From: Cercis canadensis
Lineage: Eukaryota > Streptophyta > Magnoliopsida > Fabales > Fabaceae
Length of the DNA stretch: 64,000 nt
NCBI GenBank assembly: GCA_003255065.1
Contig: QAOA01006142.1
Span: forward strand, 25,895-89,894
Direction of reading: 5' to 3'
Shown here: piece after piece, positions 10,676-22,125 of the stretch
How the letters are laid out: the number at the start of each line of letters is the position of its first letter
Numbering within the stretch: position 1 is the first letter of the stretch
The notes under the pieces: model-generated
Seen by the model: the letters and a program-made list of their open reading frames with translations, nothing else
The model's database searches: none
What the model was told of the DNA's origin: nothing
Made by a program: the position numbers and the translations under genes

Positions 10676-11838
10676 TTTTTTTTTTTTTTTTTTTTTTGAT
10701 AGGAAGATAGGATATTATTAAAAATCTGAAACCAACACGTCTACAAGACAGCTTGGTGGAAAATCACACCAAGTAAATGAAGAAGTTGCAGCAATAGCAA
10801 AAACAGCAACAGAGTCAGCAGCTCTGTTAGCAGACCTCGGTACCCAATTAAAGAAACATGCATGCAGACCAGAACAAAGGTCCAGCACGTCGTCTAAAAT
10901 TAATCCCAGAGGAGTCAGGTCTCGTTTTTTATGCTTCAGAGCCAGCATAATGCTCTGCGCATCCCCCTCAATGCAAAGATCCCTTAACCCCATCTCTAGT
11001 GCTTTCCGAATGCCTTCCCTACAAGCCAGTGCCTCAAGCACTTCCACAGAAGTGAACCCCTCCATAGGAACAGCCCACGCAGCAATGAAACGACCCTCAT
11101 GATCCCGAATGACTCCACCAATACCGCCCCTGCCAGAATTATGAAAAGAAGCATCCACATTTAGCTTGAAATAGGGAGCCACTGGTTTCTCCCATTTAAC
11201 CACCCTTGCAGCTTGACTACTTACTTGGGGCGAAGGATAGCCACCTATTTCACCCCAAAGGGTCAGTGTATTGCTCCAAACCGACGCCACAGGGATCCGT
11301 GGCTTGCCCAGACGTGATTCATTGCGCCTGTTCCAGAGTTTGTAGCACACCAAAACCATTTTAGCAATCTTCTCATCCGCCCATCCCATACACACTTGAC
11401 TAAACCAGTCCATAAAGGAGGGAGCCGAACTACACTCAGGACCAATAACCAAATCCGTGGCTGCCCAAATCCCATGAACGTCTGGGCAAAGAAATAAAGC
11501 ATGGAGGATGGACTCTGGAGCATCTTGGCATAGCGGGCACACATTGGGAATACTTAACCCCCTGTTGGTTAAAGCACAAGTGGTAGGTAAAATACCTTTG
11601 CAACAACGCCATAGAAAGAGACGATATTTGTTTGGAATTTTAAGTTTCCAAACCTTTTTCCAAACATTTTGAAGAACAGGATTGACATCCTGGTGTCGCT
11701 CCTTTATCAATGCTTGATATGTTGTTCGAACAGAGAAAACTCCATTTTTAGAAATCTTCCAAAACATGCTATCACTCTGGCGCCTAACACTAAGAGGGAT
11801 GCCACAAATCATACGAGCCTCACCTTCATCAAAAAGGT
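10676..11838 (-). mobile_element. 5'-truncated LINE retrotransposon
   Basis: The insertion interrupts the block upstream of chitinase C. The undisturbed form of the site is readable at about 610-630, where CACAAATTAAAGTAAAC is continuous. The element is on the minus strand: its 3' poly-A tail appears as 22 Ts at 10676-10697, and its 5' end at about 11838 stops inside coding sequence. The flanks share only CAAATT or AAATT, so the target duplication is short or eroded. It carries the open frame described in the next entry. Poly-A tail plus 5' truncation is the usual product of target-primed reverse transcription. Confidence 0.85.
10718..11812 (-). pseudogene. LINE ORF2 C-terminal part: zf-RVT and RNase H
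   Basis: A 364-codon open frame that is only the tail of a LINE polyprotein. The first half has the reverse-transcriptase zinc-binding pattern (FSVRTTYQAL, then WKLKIPNKYRLFLWR, then CPLCQDAPESILHALFLCP). The second half is an RNase H domain of the plant RVT_3 type, with the first Asp in KLNVDASFH (about residue 217), Glu in EALACREG (about 260), Asp in EGDAQSI (about 284) and the closing NRAADSVA (about 331). The upstream frame is open to the truncation point, so the listed ATG is internal. The endonuclease and polymerase domains are missing, so it cannot move itself. The frame is uninterrupted, which suggests a fairly recent insertion. Confidence 0.88.
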
Positions 11839-12869
11839 CAAATTAAAGTAAACTATCTTGTCAAATGATTAATAAGCCACTTTTAATAGAATTTTGGATT
11901 TGGTTATATATATTATATGACTCATGTTCGTTTCATATGAATTGTGCATTTAATTTAAAACTTACCTAAACAATTGATATAAATTGTGTATTTAATTTAA
12001 AACTTATCTAAACAATTGATAGTGTAATGCAATGTCAGTATTTTTTATCAACATGAATTAGGTAAGATGATCAAATCAAAATCCTTCTATCAAAAAGAAT
12101 AGGTCATAATGGCAAAATTGGGTATTTTGTGGGCTATTAGTCATGTTTGAATTTAATATGGGAATGTCTGAGTCAAGTATATATTAGGAAATTCTCTCAT
12201 GGCCTTAAATGTGAAACCTTTTGGCTTGGTTATTTCTCTTAATTTGTTTGAGTTTTTCTTACATGATGGTATCTGTCACTAATTAGATTGACAAATTCAT
12301 ATCAGGTTATAACTACATGTGGAAATGAGCATGAACAACCAAATTTTAAGCATAATTCCTAAATTATCCTCAAACAAAAGTTTGAATGCCTCATGTGTTC
12401 TATTAGGCAAACCAACTATTATTTTTGAGTTCAATAATTAAAATATGACTAACTCATGTCAACATTTTAAAATTGAGTCCGAATAAATTAAAAGTTGCTA
12501 AAATTATAAGGAAAAATAGCAATTATTAAGTGTGAAAAAAATTATTAATTTTTAAAAATTCTTTAAACTGTGTCATATTCATAACAAACAATGTATGATT
12601 TGCCACATGAAAAAAGCAGTTTACAAATTAAGAAAATATATATTAGAGTTCACTTGAAAATATTTCTTTATCTTGGTTAATTATTTAGTTTTATGAAAAT
12701 CAAAAACCTATATACATGGCTTATAAATAGTTTTTGAAGCTCTTTTTTTTAATAAAAACAATTCTGCGTATATTAATAAAAAAAAATTGTAATTTTAGCA
12801 GCTTGAAAATTCTTAGGACTCTAGTAGATACAAAAATGTGTAAAGACTCTCATAAAACTCACATATTTT
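11839..12869 (-). repeat. upstream block of C beyond the LINE (copy 3)
   Basis: Continues the chitinase upstream block after the LINE. It ends at an N (12870), immediately followed by a second near-identical run of about 850 bases. AT-rich, with no coding potential. Confidence 0.75.
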
Positions 12870-12875
12870 NCTCGA

Positions 12876-13735
12876 AACAATTGATAGTGTAATGAAATGT
12901 CAATATTTTTTATCAACATGAATTAGGTAAGATGATCAAATCAAAATCCTTTTAAGGTCATAATGGCAAAATTGGGTATTTTGTGGGCTATTAGTCATGT
13001 TTGAATTTATTGGGAATGTCTGAGTCAAGTACATATTAGGAAATTCTCTCATGGCCTTAAATGTGAAACCTTTTGCCTTGGTCATTTCTCTTAATTTGTT
13101 TGAGTTTTTCTTACATGACGGTATCTGTCACTAATTAGATTGACAAATTCATATCAAGTTATAACTACATGTGGAAATGAGCATGAACAACCAAATTTTA
13201 AGCATAATTCCTAAATTATCCTAAACAAAAATTTGAATACCTCATGAGTTCTATTAGGGAAACCAACTATTATTTTTGAGTTCAATAATTAAAATATGAC
13301 TAACTCATGTCAACATTTTAAAATTGAGTCCTAATAAATTAAAAAGTTGCTAAAATTATTAGGAAAAATAGCAATGATTAAGTGTGAAAAAAAATTATTA
13401 ATTTTTAACAATTCTTTAAACTGTGTCACATTCATAACAAACATTGTATGATTTGCCACATGAAAAAAGCACTTTACAAATTAAGAAAAAATATATTAGA
13501 GTTCACTTGAAAATATTTCTTTATCATGGTTAATTATTTAGTTTTATGAAAATCAAAAACCTACATACATGGCTTATAAATAGTTTTTGAAGCTCTTTTT
13601 TTTAATAAAAACAATTCTGCGTATATTAATAAAAAAAAATTGTAATTTTAGCAGCTTGAAAATTCTTAGGACTCTAGTAGATACAAAAATGTGTAAAGAC
13701 TCTCATAAAACTCACATATTTTTGTGCATATGAGA
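12876..13735 (-). repeat. near-identical repeat of 12009-12869 after the gap base
   Basis: Repeats the preceding block with scattered substitutions and small indels (for example, a run present near 12085 is missing near 12950). Because the two copies are separated only by a single N, this may be two haplotypes or two contig ends laid end to end and not a real tandem repeat. Non-coding. Confidence 0.7.
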
Positions 13736-14044
13736 GTATTATATATTCTCGCATTACACAAGAATTTCTCATTAGCAGTCAATTTCATTTTTGCAAGCAT
13801 CTGACCGTGTTGCCATACCTAACACTATAGTCTGTAACAAGATCAATCAGTTACTTAATCCAAAAATCCAAATACTTTGCTATTTATTCAAACTTCAAAG
13901 TGAGCATTCACTTTGAAGATATATTGAGCCATTTTATTCAATTTCAATATCAGACGATCTTACATGATAAAACTACTAGGTGGTAGTATATGAAATTTCA
14001 GACGATATTACATATGATAAAATTCTACTGGGTGTGTGATGTAT

Positions 14045-15669
14045 CTAGCAGTTAAGATTACTACCAGGATCAACACCCAATTGGCTACAGTAACTGGTGT
14101 AGTAGTTAACCCGTGTTTGAACTGTGCCAGGATCTCCACCACCACATTCGTTGCCATTAATGGCTTTTATGGTTGCACCGAAACCTTGGGTGACGACAGA
14201 GTGCACATTTTGCATCCAGAACCATAATGCTGTCTTAAACGACACCACTGCGTCATTAGCCACAGTTTCAGGAGAGTTCAATCCATCGAATCCAATGCTC
14301 TGTCCAGCTGGCCCATAGTTGTAGTTCCAAGATATTTGGATTGGTCCACGACCATAATAGCCCTTGTTAGGGTTACATGGGTACTGTGTGTTTTCTTTTT
14401 GACAATAGTCCTTAGATGCACCATCAATCTCTTCTATGTGACAAAAATCTGCATGTCCATAATTAAACACAACCATATAATGTCATATGTTTATCACAGT
14501 TGAACTTTTCAAGCAAAAACAGATGTTACATAGTATACTTGTAGATCAAGCTTAAATGAGTGTTATCCCCTACTACTCACTTCCTTTTTTCTTTTTCTTT
14601 TTTTGGTGATACATGACCGTAGAAGATTCAAACCAAGGGCAGAGCTAGAATCAAAAGGTTGGAGGGGCAAATATGTAAAAATTTAAGGGCTCTCTGGAAA
14701 AAGTAAAAGTCCAAGTATGTATATTGAAAAAGAAAAAAATGAGAGGGAGAAAATTTTGTATTTTTAAAATTGTTGGGGACTAGGCGCGGTGTCCTATTCG
14801 AACCCATGTCCTTTCTACGATGCCTATATCTCTTACCATCCAATGGGTTCTTTAATAATGTAATGATTGAATAGTAGGTAATTTGTTTACAAAGGTCTGT
14901 CCTAGATTGAAAGTATGTTAGGAAAGGTGGAATGAGATTAATTAATGAGAATGGGATAAGCTACTACAACCGGTTTGTAGACTCTAAACAAAGAAAGAAA
15001 AATCTATATATTTCGTCAAACTATGCATCACTGTGCATTATGATAAAATCTGAACTAGATTGAAAAAGTTCAAGTGGGAGTACAAAAATTAAGATTATGT
15101 GACACAAGACCGTTGTGGAAAGCTTGTAAACAATGATTGTGATAATCAATGAAAGAAAAAACAATAAAGCAAAAAGAGAAACGAAGTGTTAAGACTAAAA
15201 TAAAAATAAATGTGGAGGGTGGAGTAGTATACTAACGTCCAGTTTCATGAGTGAAATGAGCAAAAGCAGCTGCAATTTCACGCTTTGAGTCATCAACAGA
15301 ACCGAGCCTGCCGAAGTCATTGTAGGAACCGAGAGCTTCCAAGAATGCAGATCGAGAGTAAAAGTTCTTGCCTGCACAATCAGCAGCGGCCTGATTGAGT
15401 ATACCATTGAAGAATTCTTCTGTGACGATATCTGCCACGGAAACATCGCCAGTAGTGGTAGAAGGTGTGCTTCCAGTACAAGGGCCCTGTTGGCACCCTT
15501 CTCCACAGTAGTCATTGCCTGTGCCACAGTAGCCATATTTGCTGCAACATAAGTTTGCTTGGCAACCACAATTTTGGGCGCTCACATTTTCGGGAAAGGC
15601 TGCGGCTACTAGTGCAACTACAACAAGGGTAACTAATAAGTTCTTCCTCATGGTCGTATGATTCACCAT
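14045..15669 (-). CDS. class IV chitinase D (hevein domain + GH19), intact
   Basis: Second chitinase type of the cluster and the only complete member of the B/D lineage. Exon 1 is 15669-15237 and exon 2 is 14448-14045, with a 788-bp GT-AG intron, for 278 residues. The signal peptide is longer than in A and C (residues 1-31, ending NVSA). The eight-cysteine hevein domain follows, then a [10 protein letters not shown] linker and the GH19 domain with Glu142 (HETG) and Glu151 (CHIEEI). [10 protein letters not shown] and [13 protein letters not shown] match the usual class IV sequence more closely than A and C do. The catalytic domain has seven cysteines, one fewer than A and C. It is expected to be a secreted chitinase acting on fungal chitin; this is inferred from the family. 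A TATA box and leader are present. Confidence 0.93.
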
Positions 15670-15732
15670 TTTAGGGAGGAAGAAATGGAAGGCAGAACTG
15701 TTTGATGGACAAGGTTGAGATCATTATAAAGC

Positions 15733-15740
15733 TATTTATA
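15733..15740 (-). promoter_or_regulatory. TATA box of chitinase D
   Basis: TATAAATA on the minus strand about 64-71 bases before the start codon, in the same relative place as in A and C. The D upstream sequence (about 15780-16030) is of a different type from A and C but resembles 16560-16810 and the region upstream of pseudogene E. Confidence 0.65.
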
Positions 15741-15779
15741 GTGTTACTTGGACTATGAGATGCATGTGAAGAAAAATCC

Positions 15780-16030
15780 ACGCAACTTCTTCCTTGAAGT
15801 TTAAGTTTGAATTTGTAACAATTCTAGTGACCGTGTAAGATACGGGTTTGTTTATGGACGACTTTGATTTGCAAATACCACGAAAAGGGGTCTATGTTGT
15901 AATATTAATGGGCATGGCTAGGCCGTGTAAACCGGTCTTGACTATAGAATGTAAAAATGCCAACATGAAAGACCCTCCACCATTCAACTAGCAGATCTAT
16001 TAATTATAGTTGGCTCCACTTGGAAATGAA
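15780..16030 (-). promoter_or_regulatory. D-type chitinase upstream region
   Basis: Upstream region of D. It contains CCTTGAAGTTTAAG, a GACTTTGATTTG segment, a CCACGAAAAGGGGTCTATG segment and a GTTGGCTCCACTTGGA segment. All four occur in the same order in the block at 16560-16810, and the last two are recognisable in reverse upstream of E (about 22126-22230). This shared pattern identifies a promoter type common to D and E. From 16030 to 16560 it is AT-rich DNA where I see nothing else. Confidence 0.55.
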
Positions 16031-16559
16031 AAAACTTCAATTGAAATATTCTCTAGTTGCATATTCAGAATGCTATTTTTCTTTACTCATGATTTCTTAC
16101 AAATTATTTAGATTCCTCATCATACTAAACCTCACCAATAAAATTCAACTAATGAGCTTTGCCTTTTATAACACAAGTAACGATATATTCATAAACTCTT
16201 TTGGTAATATTAACAAAGTTTACAGTGTAGCAAAGTGTGTTTAAATTTTATAAAATGCGTTCGGGTTTAAAAAGTATATTGACCTTAACACAATCAGTAG
16301 ACTGCTCAAGTTCAAGTTAAACACCCTAACTTGAAATCGACCCGATTGTTGTATAGATATATATACTTTTTTCAATTAGCATCCCTAATATTGAAGACAT
16401 TTTATTTAGAATCTTATGATTTATGATGTTGTCTCTTTAAACCTTTCACAGTTAGGTTTATAATAACTACTTTTAAATAAATATGTGATTCATATTACTT
16501 TATTGCATTTAATAATCACACTTAAATTTGACAAATTTTATCTAACTAAATCGCATTAC

Positions 16560-16810
16560 TCATAAAAAAGAAATATCCATACTGTTTTTTTCCTTGAAGT
16601 TTCAGTTTTTAACTTTGTTACAATTGTAGCTACCAAACGTACGTGCATTATATGTGTTTTGTGTGTGGACAACTTTGTTTTGTCAATTCCACGAAATGGG
16701 GTCTATGGCTACGTCGTGTGAATCCGTGTGGACCATAGACGTAAAACACCAAAATGGAAGGCCTTCGACTATAAGTCCATTATAGTTGGTCCCACTTGGA
16801 CATCAAAAAG
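16560..16810 (-). repeat. orphan copy of the D-type upstream region
   Basis: Diverged second copy of 15780-16030, with the same ordered landmarks (TTCCTTGAAGTTTCAG, TTCCACGAAATGGGGTCTATGG, GAAGGCC, GTTGGTCCCACTTGGA). No chitinase exon lies beside it, so it is a promoter remnant left by an earlier duplication or deletion. Confidence 0.65.
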
Positions 16811-16850
16811 GGCTGTTTGGCGAAGTCGAAAGCGACTAGCGACTAGCAAG

Positions 16851-17620
16851 TCTAGAGCTGGGTAACGGGCCGCGGGCCAATTTCGCCGGTTCTGATCAAG
16901 CCAGCAAACTGCTGGCTCAACTCGGTTTTACATAGGCAACGAGCTTAATTGAACTGACTCATTATTTTTTAAATTTTTTTAAGAAGGTTTCTTAGATACT
17001 TTTAATATTTATGTAATATGTCATACTACATAGAAATAACCAATAAATGAATGACATGTGTACAAATTAACTAATTTTAAGTTTTTTTAAAAAATTAAAT
17101 AAATTATTTTATATATAATAAAATATAAAAATTATATATGCTTGACACGTTAGTGTAGTATGATATACTTACGTAGTATTATAGAATCCCTTTTTTTTAA
17201 TCATTTTTATTTGTAATTAGGTTAAAATTTAACAAAATGTTAATTTTTTTCTTTAATAATTTTGGTCGAATTACTAATGAATCTAATTGAACAAAATAAA
17301 ATATCTATAAAATAATAAATAAAATTAAAACAAAGAATCAAAGACGTATAAAAAATACATATAAGTGTAAATTTAAAATAAAGATGTATAAGTAACTAAA
17401 AAAAATTATAATAGTACATACTTTAAAGTTTAAAGTTTAAAAATACATACTAATATGATTTGGTCGTCTTTCCTTTCAAAAAAAAAAAGTGGCCCGACCC
17501 AAACTCGAATGGGCCACGGGTCAATTCAGGCTTGACCAAATTGACCCGGTTCTATTTGGGTTTAGATATTTAGAACCCAACTTTTTTTCGGGCCAACCTA
17601 TGGCTTATTTTACTAGCTCT
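16851..17620. mobile_element. possible hAT-like non-autonomous element
   Basis: Starts TAGAGCTGGGTAACGGGCC and ends near AGCTCTA, with GGCC/GGGCC-rich ends around a very AT-rich middle. Such ends are common in plant hAT-type elements. Only about eight terminal bases pair well, and I could not find a matching 8-bp target duplication, so the boundaries and class are tentative. Confidence 0.3.
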
Positions 17621-18131
17621 ACTAGTAACCCTCTTTAAGTAATCTTTAGTTAGGTATTTAGAACGATTTTTTTATGCATGACAGTGTAAAATTTGAACTT
17701 GTATATATACATTCCTCAATACAATCCATAAATGAATTGTGTTCCAAAGTAGAAAAATAATAATGAGAAAAGGAAATGGCACCTTTTTTAGCAATTACCG
17801 GAACAATCAAGGAATACACGGTTGCGCCACTTAGACATCAACTGCTTTAGATTTTCTCCAGCAAACTTGACTTGGAAAACTCTAAAACCCAAGTTGAGAA
17901 ATCACAGGGGAAGTAGAGCTAATTCAGTGATGAAAGGACATGGAGCGGATTTATGTAAGGAGCCTAAGAGAAACACATTCAATTTCAATGCCTTAGATGC
18001 CTTCGAATGGAGAAAGCTAGTTCTAACTTGTATTGAGGGGGCACTAGCTGATCCTAGCACATCATTATGGGGGCGTGTGAATCGAATGATGCTCTTAGAG
18101 CCACTGTGTTTGAGAGTGTTAAGGAGAGTTA

Positions 18132-18455
18132 TGCTATGTTTGGACGTTAGAAGGGGGAAGGGAAAGGAAGAATACAAGAGTGAAGAAAAGATATATGAAG
18201 GAGGGAATTAAAAGGAATTTATCTCTTCCTTGTTTGGATGAGTAATGGAAAGAAAAGGAAGGGAGAGTAATTCCTTTCAAAAACCCTCCAATGTAAGGAA
18301 ACTAGAAAAACAAACTTTGGAGGGAGGGGTTAGCTCATGCCCTCCCTTTCCTTTCCACTTTTCCAAAAAATTCCCAAAAAATAAAAAAGAAATATTTGAA
18401 CTAATCCCCTCATTTCATCTCCTTCCTCACCCATTCAGAACTCCCAAACATGGCA
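18132..18455. mobile_element. Tourist/Harbinger-type MITE
   Basis: A 324-bp element whose ends pair as TGCTATGTTTGGACGTT and its inverse AACTCCCAAACATGGCA, flanked by TTA on both sides (18129-18131 and 18456-18458). A TTA duplication with TGTTTGG near the tips fits PIF/Harbinger MITEs. There is no transposase. It lies just before an NB-ARC remnant. Confidence 0.6.
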
Positions 18456-18486
18456 TTAGGACACACAACCGGTCTGACGTGGCACC

Positions 18487-18790
18487 AATGGCAGCTAAAA
18501 AGAAGATGCCAGATACTCAAAACATTCAAGACGAAATTGCAGGTGTATTGGGTTTGAAATTTGATGATAAATCTCTAGCTTAAAGAGCAAGTCATTTGCA
18601 TGATAAGATAAAGAAGGAACAGAAAGTCCTTATAGTAATAGTGCATAACCTCTGCTAGGACCTACATTTAGGCAAAGTAGGAATCCCATTTGGTGCAGAT
18701 CACACTATCTGCAAGATATTTCTCAAATCTATAAGTAAAGAGGTGTTATCCAACCAGATGCATACCCAAAATAATTTCATGTTCTGATTC
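18487..18790 (+). pseudogene. NB-ARC (CNL-type) remnant
   Basis: Reading from about 18487, the plus strand gives the middle of an NB-ARC domain: an IQDEIAGVLGLKFDDKS segment, a TAA, then RASHLHDKIKKEQKVLIV, where the kinase-2 motif should follow but reads VIVHNLC and a stop. It continues KVGIPFGADH, then ICKIFLKS where GCKILLTS is usual, and EVLSNQM. P-loop and downstream LRR parts are absent. At least two stops and the lost DD of kinase-2 mark it as non-functional. Confidence 0.75.
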
Positions 18791-19444
18791 TCTCCTTCAA
18801 CGAAGAAATCTTTTGGCTTAAGTTAAAAAATCTAATTGCTGTTTTGAGTGACTGTCTCTCTTTTCTTTTTCTTTCTGTTTTCTTTTTCCTTTTTTGAAGG
18901 GAATATAATGAATGTGTTGTAGGGATGCTGATGAAAGTTTCAATAAATTCCTACGTAAATTACAATGAAGCTCTCATAGTATTAGTAGTCAAATAGTGTT
19001 TTTGGTCTATCAGAAACCAGCGATCTCCATCAAATTTCCCTCTTGAAGTGGTGAAGGAAGAAACCAAGTATATATCAGTGAGCTTGCCTTTACTTTAAAC
19101 TTCTTAATCTAATCAATATCAACTTTGATTTGAACTCGTGAACCCTCCATTTAATGGGAAGTCCCTTCTAACAGCCTAGAATTCAACATATATAGCCACA
19201 TCTCTTTTCTTTGGAAAAAAAATCAGCCACATAATCAAAGCTGATTGTAAATCAACTGAAAAGAGAAAGTACAGAACTTTGCTCATAGAGACAGCAATAG
19301 AGTTCTCAAACATAATCAACATTCACCATCTAAGGGTATTTCCTTGTTGAATAACTATGAAACGTGGACACTTCAAAAAAATAAGCCTTTTCTGTTATTT
19401 AGTTTGAGAAATGCTATGAAGCATGGACACTTGGAAGAACAGAA
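18791..19444. other. intergenic DNA between two NB-ARC remnants
   Basis: No gene, RNA or clear repeat recognised. It lies between remnants that point away from each other in reading direction. Confidence 0.4.
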
Positions 19445-20102
19445 TCAGACCCTGAAAACCTTTTGACAATGCATCTGGCTGAACAATACCTTCTCACTTG
19501 TAGATGTCAGCAATGTTTTACAACCTGTGTGATCTTCACCACAGGGGATTCCTATTTTCTCCAAATCGAGGCCCTTGCAGAGGTCACACAGTATTACCAA
19601 AATCTTTGGCTCCTCCTTTATCCTATCATATAGGATTTTAGCTCTTTCAGCTTTTGATCCTATCAAATTTCAAACTTAACGCGCCTGCAATTTCTTCTTG
19701 AATCCTTTTAAAATCTGGCTTCACTGTCACCCTTGCCATTACAATCACATCAAACAAGTTATCTCTCTAAGCTCTTCTTGAAACTTTCCCTAATAGTGTG
19801 GCTTCACCAACTGTATCCCCTCCATAGAGCCCTATTATTTTAACACTTGAATCTGTCAGGGCTTCAATAATGGCATCCAAGGCTAACAATCTTGGTAGAT
19901 AAACCTCGAAGGCATAGGAATTTGATTGTCCGAAATTCATTTTCTCTTGGAAGATCTCATCAATTAATTGTCCTTGTGGGTTCTGAATATCAAATTCAAT
20001 TTCCCTCAAGTTAATTTCAGCTTCATGAACAGAATGCTGTGCTTTTTCTTTGCCCTTAGCTTGTTCCTCAACTTGGGCCTTGACGCTGTCCATCTGCAGC
20101 AA
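19445..20102 (-). pseudogene. NB-ARC (CNL-type) remnant with defective P-loop
   Basis: On the minus strand a 111-codon open piece (20102-19767) begins after a splice-acceptor-like GCTGCAG. It has a charged helical start (KAQVEEQAKGKEKAQ) and reaches IIGLYGGDTVGEATLLGKV, where a working P-loop reads GMGGVGKTTL; the essential Lys is Glu. A TAG follows, then NLFDVIVMARVTVKPDF and IQEEIAGALSLKFD, a frameshift near 19670, and the 73-codon piece 19666-19445 with LYDRIKEE, ILVILCDL (kinase-2 with one Asp replaced by Cys), GIPCGEDHTGCKTLLTS and QMHCQKVF. The stop, frameshift and motif losses make it a pseudogene. Confidence 0.82.
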
Positions 20103-20920
20103 AAATTAGAACAAATTGAAACAGGAACAAAGCTGTAGAAACTGAAACAAATAGCTTAGATATAGAGATTGGTTAAATCAACTGCAATATTTAATAACCA
20201 TTAGTGTCTGTTTCTTTCTGACAAAAACTTGATTGACAAGAACAAACAGAGCAGGCCACACCAATCAAATAATTTTAGCACCATTAGTTAATCACTAAGA
20301 GTATTTGGTCTTAGTTATTTTCGGTTTACATTGAATGGTTCGCTCTGCTAACCATTTAGGCCAATTAGACTAGCTGGAATACCACTAACATACATGCATA
20401 TCCAAAGAAGCATGATTAGCACTAGAATATTCCTTATTTTTACCGCTTACGTTTGCAAGAAATCCTACCAAGGAAACCAACCATGATGCACTCTTCAAAC
20501 TTCAATCATCATCCTCCTCTTCATAGTCGTCATCTTTTTTAGAGAGAAAAGAAAAATAAAGAAATACAAGCAGAAATAAAAAGTACTTTACTTATAAGAC
20601 TTAGATTCAAATCTCACTATTAACAGTTATTTTTTTATAAATAATTTGTAAATATCACTGTAAGCTTCTGCTGAAACCTATAGTATGTTTTTGCCTTGGA
20701 ATAAGTTAGTCTTCACTCATCCTAAATTTATATACTACAACAAAAATTTGACCAAAGAAAGTTTAGATATACAAAGTATCTATTAAACCTAAACTATGTA
20801 ATTGTGCCAACATAAGAATGGTATTAAAAAATTAGTGTGAGAGTATCACTTGCTTAGATAATGTTCAAGTTATTCAACTAAAACATAGAGATTAATGTAA
20901 CAAAAAAAAGAAATATGGAA
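20103..20920. other. intergenic AT-rich DNA
   Basis: Nothing recognised. It may include the lost 5' exon region of the NB-ARC remnant on the minus strand, but no open frame supports this. Confidence 0.35.
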
Positions 20921-20924
20921 TAGT

Positions 20925-22075
20925 TATTTTCACACTATATTTTATTAATGATACACCCTATTTAATGTCTACAAATGAAATAAGCTAAATTGCTCTCATT
21001 TAATATGAAAAGCTTTTAAAATTGACTAATTATAATATTTTCTTTTTAACTCTTATTAATTGTAACTTTATTTTTTTTTTACAATTAGCTCCAATCTCAT
21101 TATTAAATAATAAATTTTTTTTTTAATAATTATCAAAATAATTTATGCATATGAAAAATCCAATTCAAATAACAAAATAAAATGGGATAAGAGAAGAATT
21201 TTTATTAAAAAGGAATGGAATAAGAGAAGACTTTCTTCTTTTTGAAAAAAAAAAAATGGGATAAGCTTTCAGATGGATTTAAATATTTTAAAGGGAACCT
21301 CAGTGATGGTGACTGCTACGGTGGCGCTGTCATTGAGTCTGAGCTTGGACAGAATCAGCGTTTTAGACCTTCACTGCTCGAGTTTGAATGGGGGTTTTTG
21401 GGTTCTATGGGTACCAAGTACTCAAGTTGGCTTGGGCATTTCAGTGCTGGTTGGACCTTCAATGGTGGCTGTGATTTTGTGTTGCTGACATTGCAAGGTT
21501 GAGAAAGGTGGTGGCAGTGGTCNAATGGTGGCTGTGATTTTGTGGTGCTGACATTGCAAGGTTGAGAAAGGTGGTGGCAGTGGTCGCTAGGCTTTTTCAC
21601 GGTGAAGAACTGGATGGATGAAGGGGAGGGTTTTTACCATCAAAATTCAAAAGGATGCGCACCATGCATACTTTTGTTCATTCTATTCTTTTTTTTCCTT
21701 AATTAATGTGACAAAAAAAAAAAAAAATTTTNAAAAAAAAAAAAAGACTTCGGCTTAGGAAAGAAGAAAACTTGTTCATATCAACATTTTTCTTTACCAT
21801 ATTTTGTTATTTGAATTGGATTTCTCATATGTATAAATTATTTTAATAATAATTAAGAAACATATATTTACCATTTAAAAAAAAAAGAATAGAGATAATT
21901 ACACAAAAAAATATAGCTACAATTAATAAAAAAAATATCATTATTAGACAATCTTAAAAACTTTTCATATTTTTTTTTGTTAGAAAAAAAATTATATTAA
22001 ATGAGAGTAATTTAGTCTATATTACTTTAAACAGTAAATAAATTGTGATATTAACAAAATAAAATATAAAAACAA
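20925..22075. mobile_element. foldback-type element with long inverted arms
   Basis: The left arm (about 20925-21190) and right arm (about 21770-22075) pair as inverted repeats. For example, CATATGAAAAATCCAATTC at about 21149 pairs with GAATTGGATTTCTCATATG at about 21815, and CTAAATTGCTCTCATTTAAT at about 20985 pairs with ATTAAATGAGAGTAATTTAG at about 21998. The core (21240-21640) is much GC-richer and could be captured host sequence. It includes a 62-base direct repeat across an N at 21523. A second N is at 21732 in an A run. No transposase and no clear target duplication were found. Confidence 0.65.
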
Positions 22076-22125
22076 CATCTCTCAGCAAAATAATATTATT
22101 TAATTACATTCTACTTCACCACCAG

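Noticed and set aside
16851-17620. Assigning a definite hAT element with target duplication
   Set aside because: Only the tips pair and the flanking 8-mers do not match, so it is kept only as a tentative element.
17822-18211. 129-codon plus-strand frame
   Set aside because: Its end runs into the Harbinger-type MITE at 18132, and no domain is visible.
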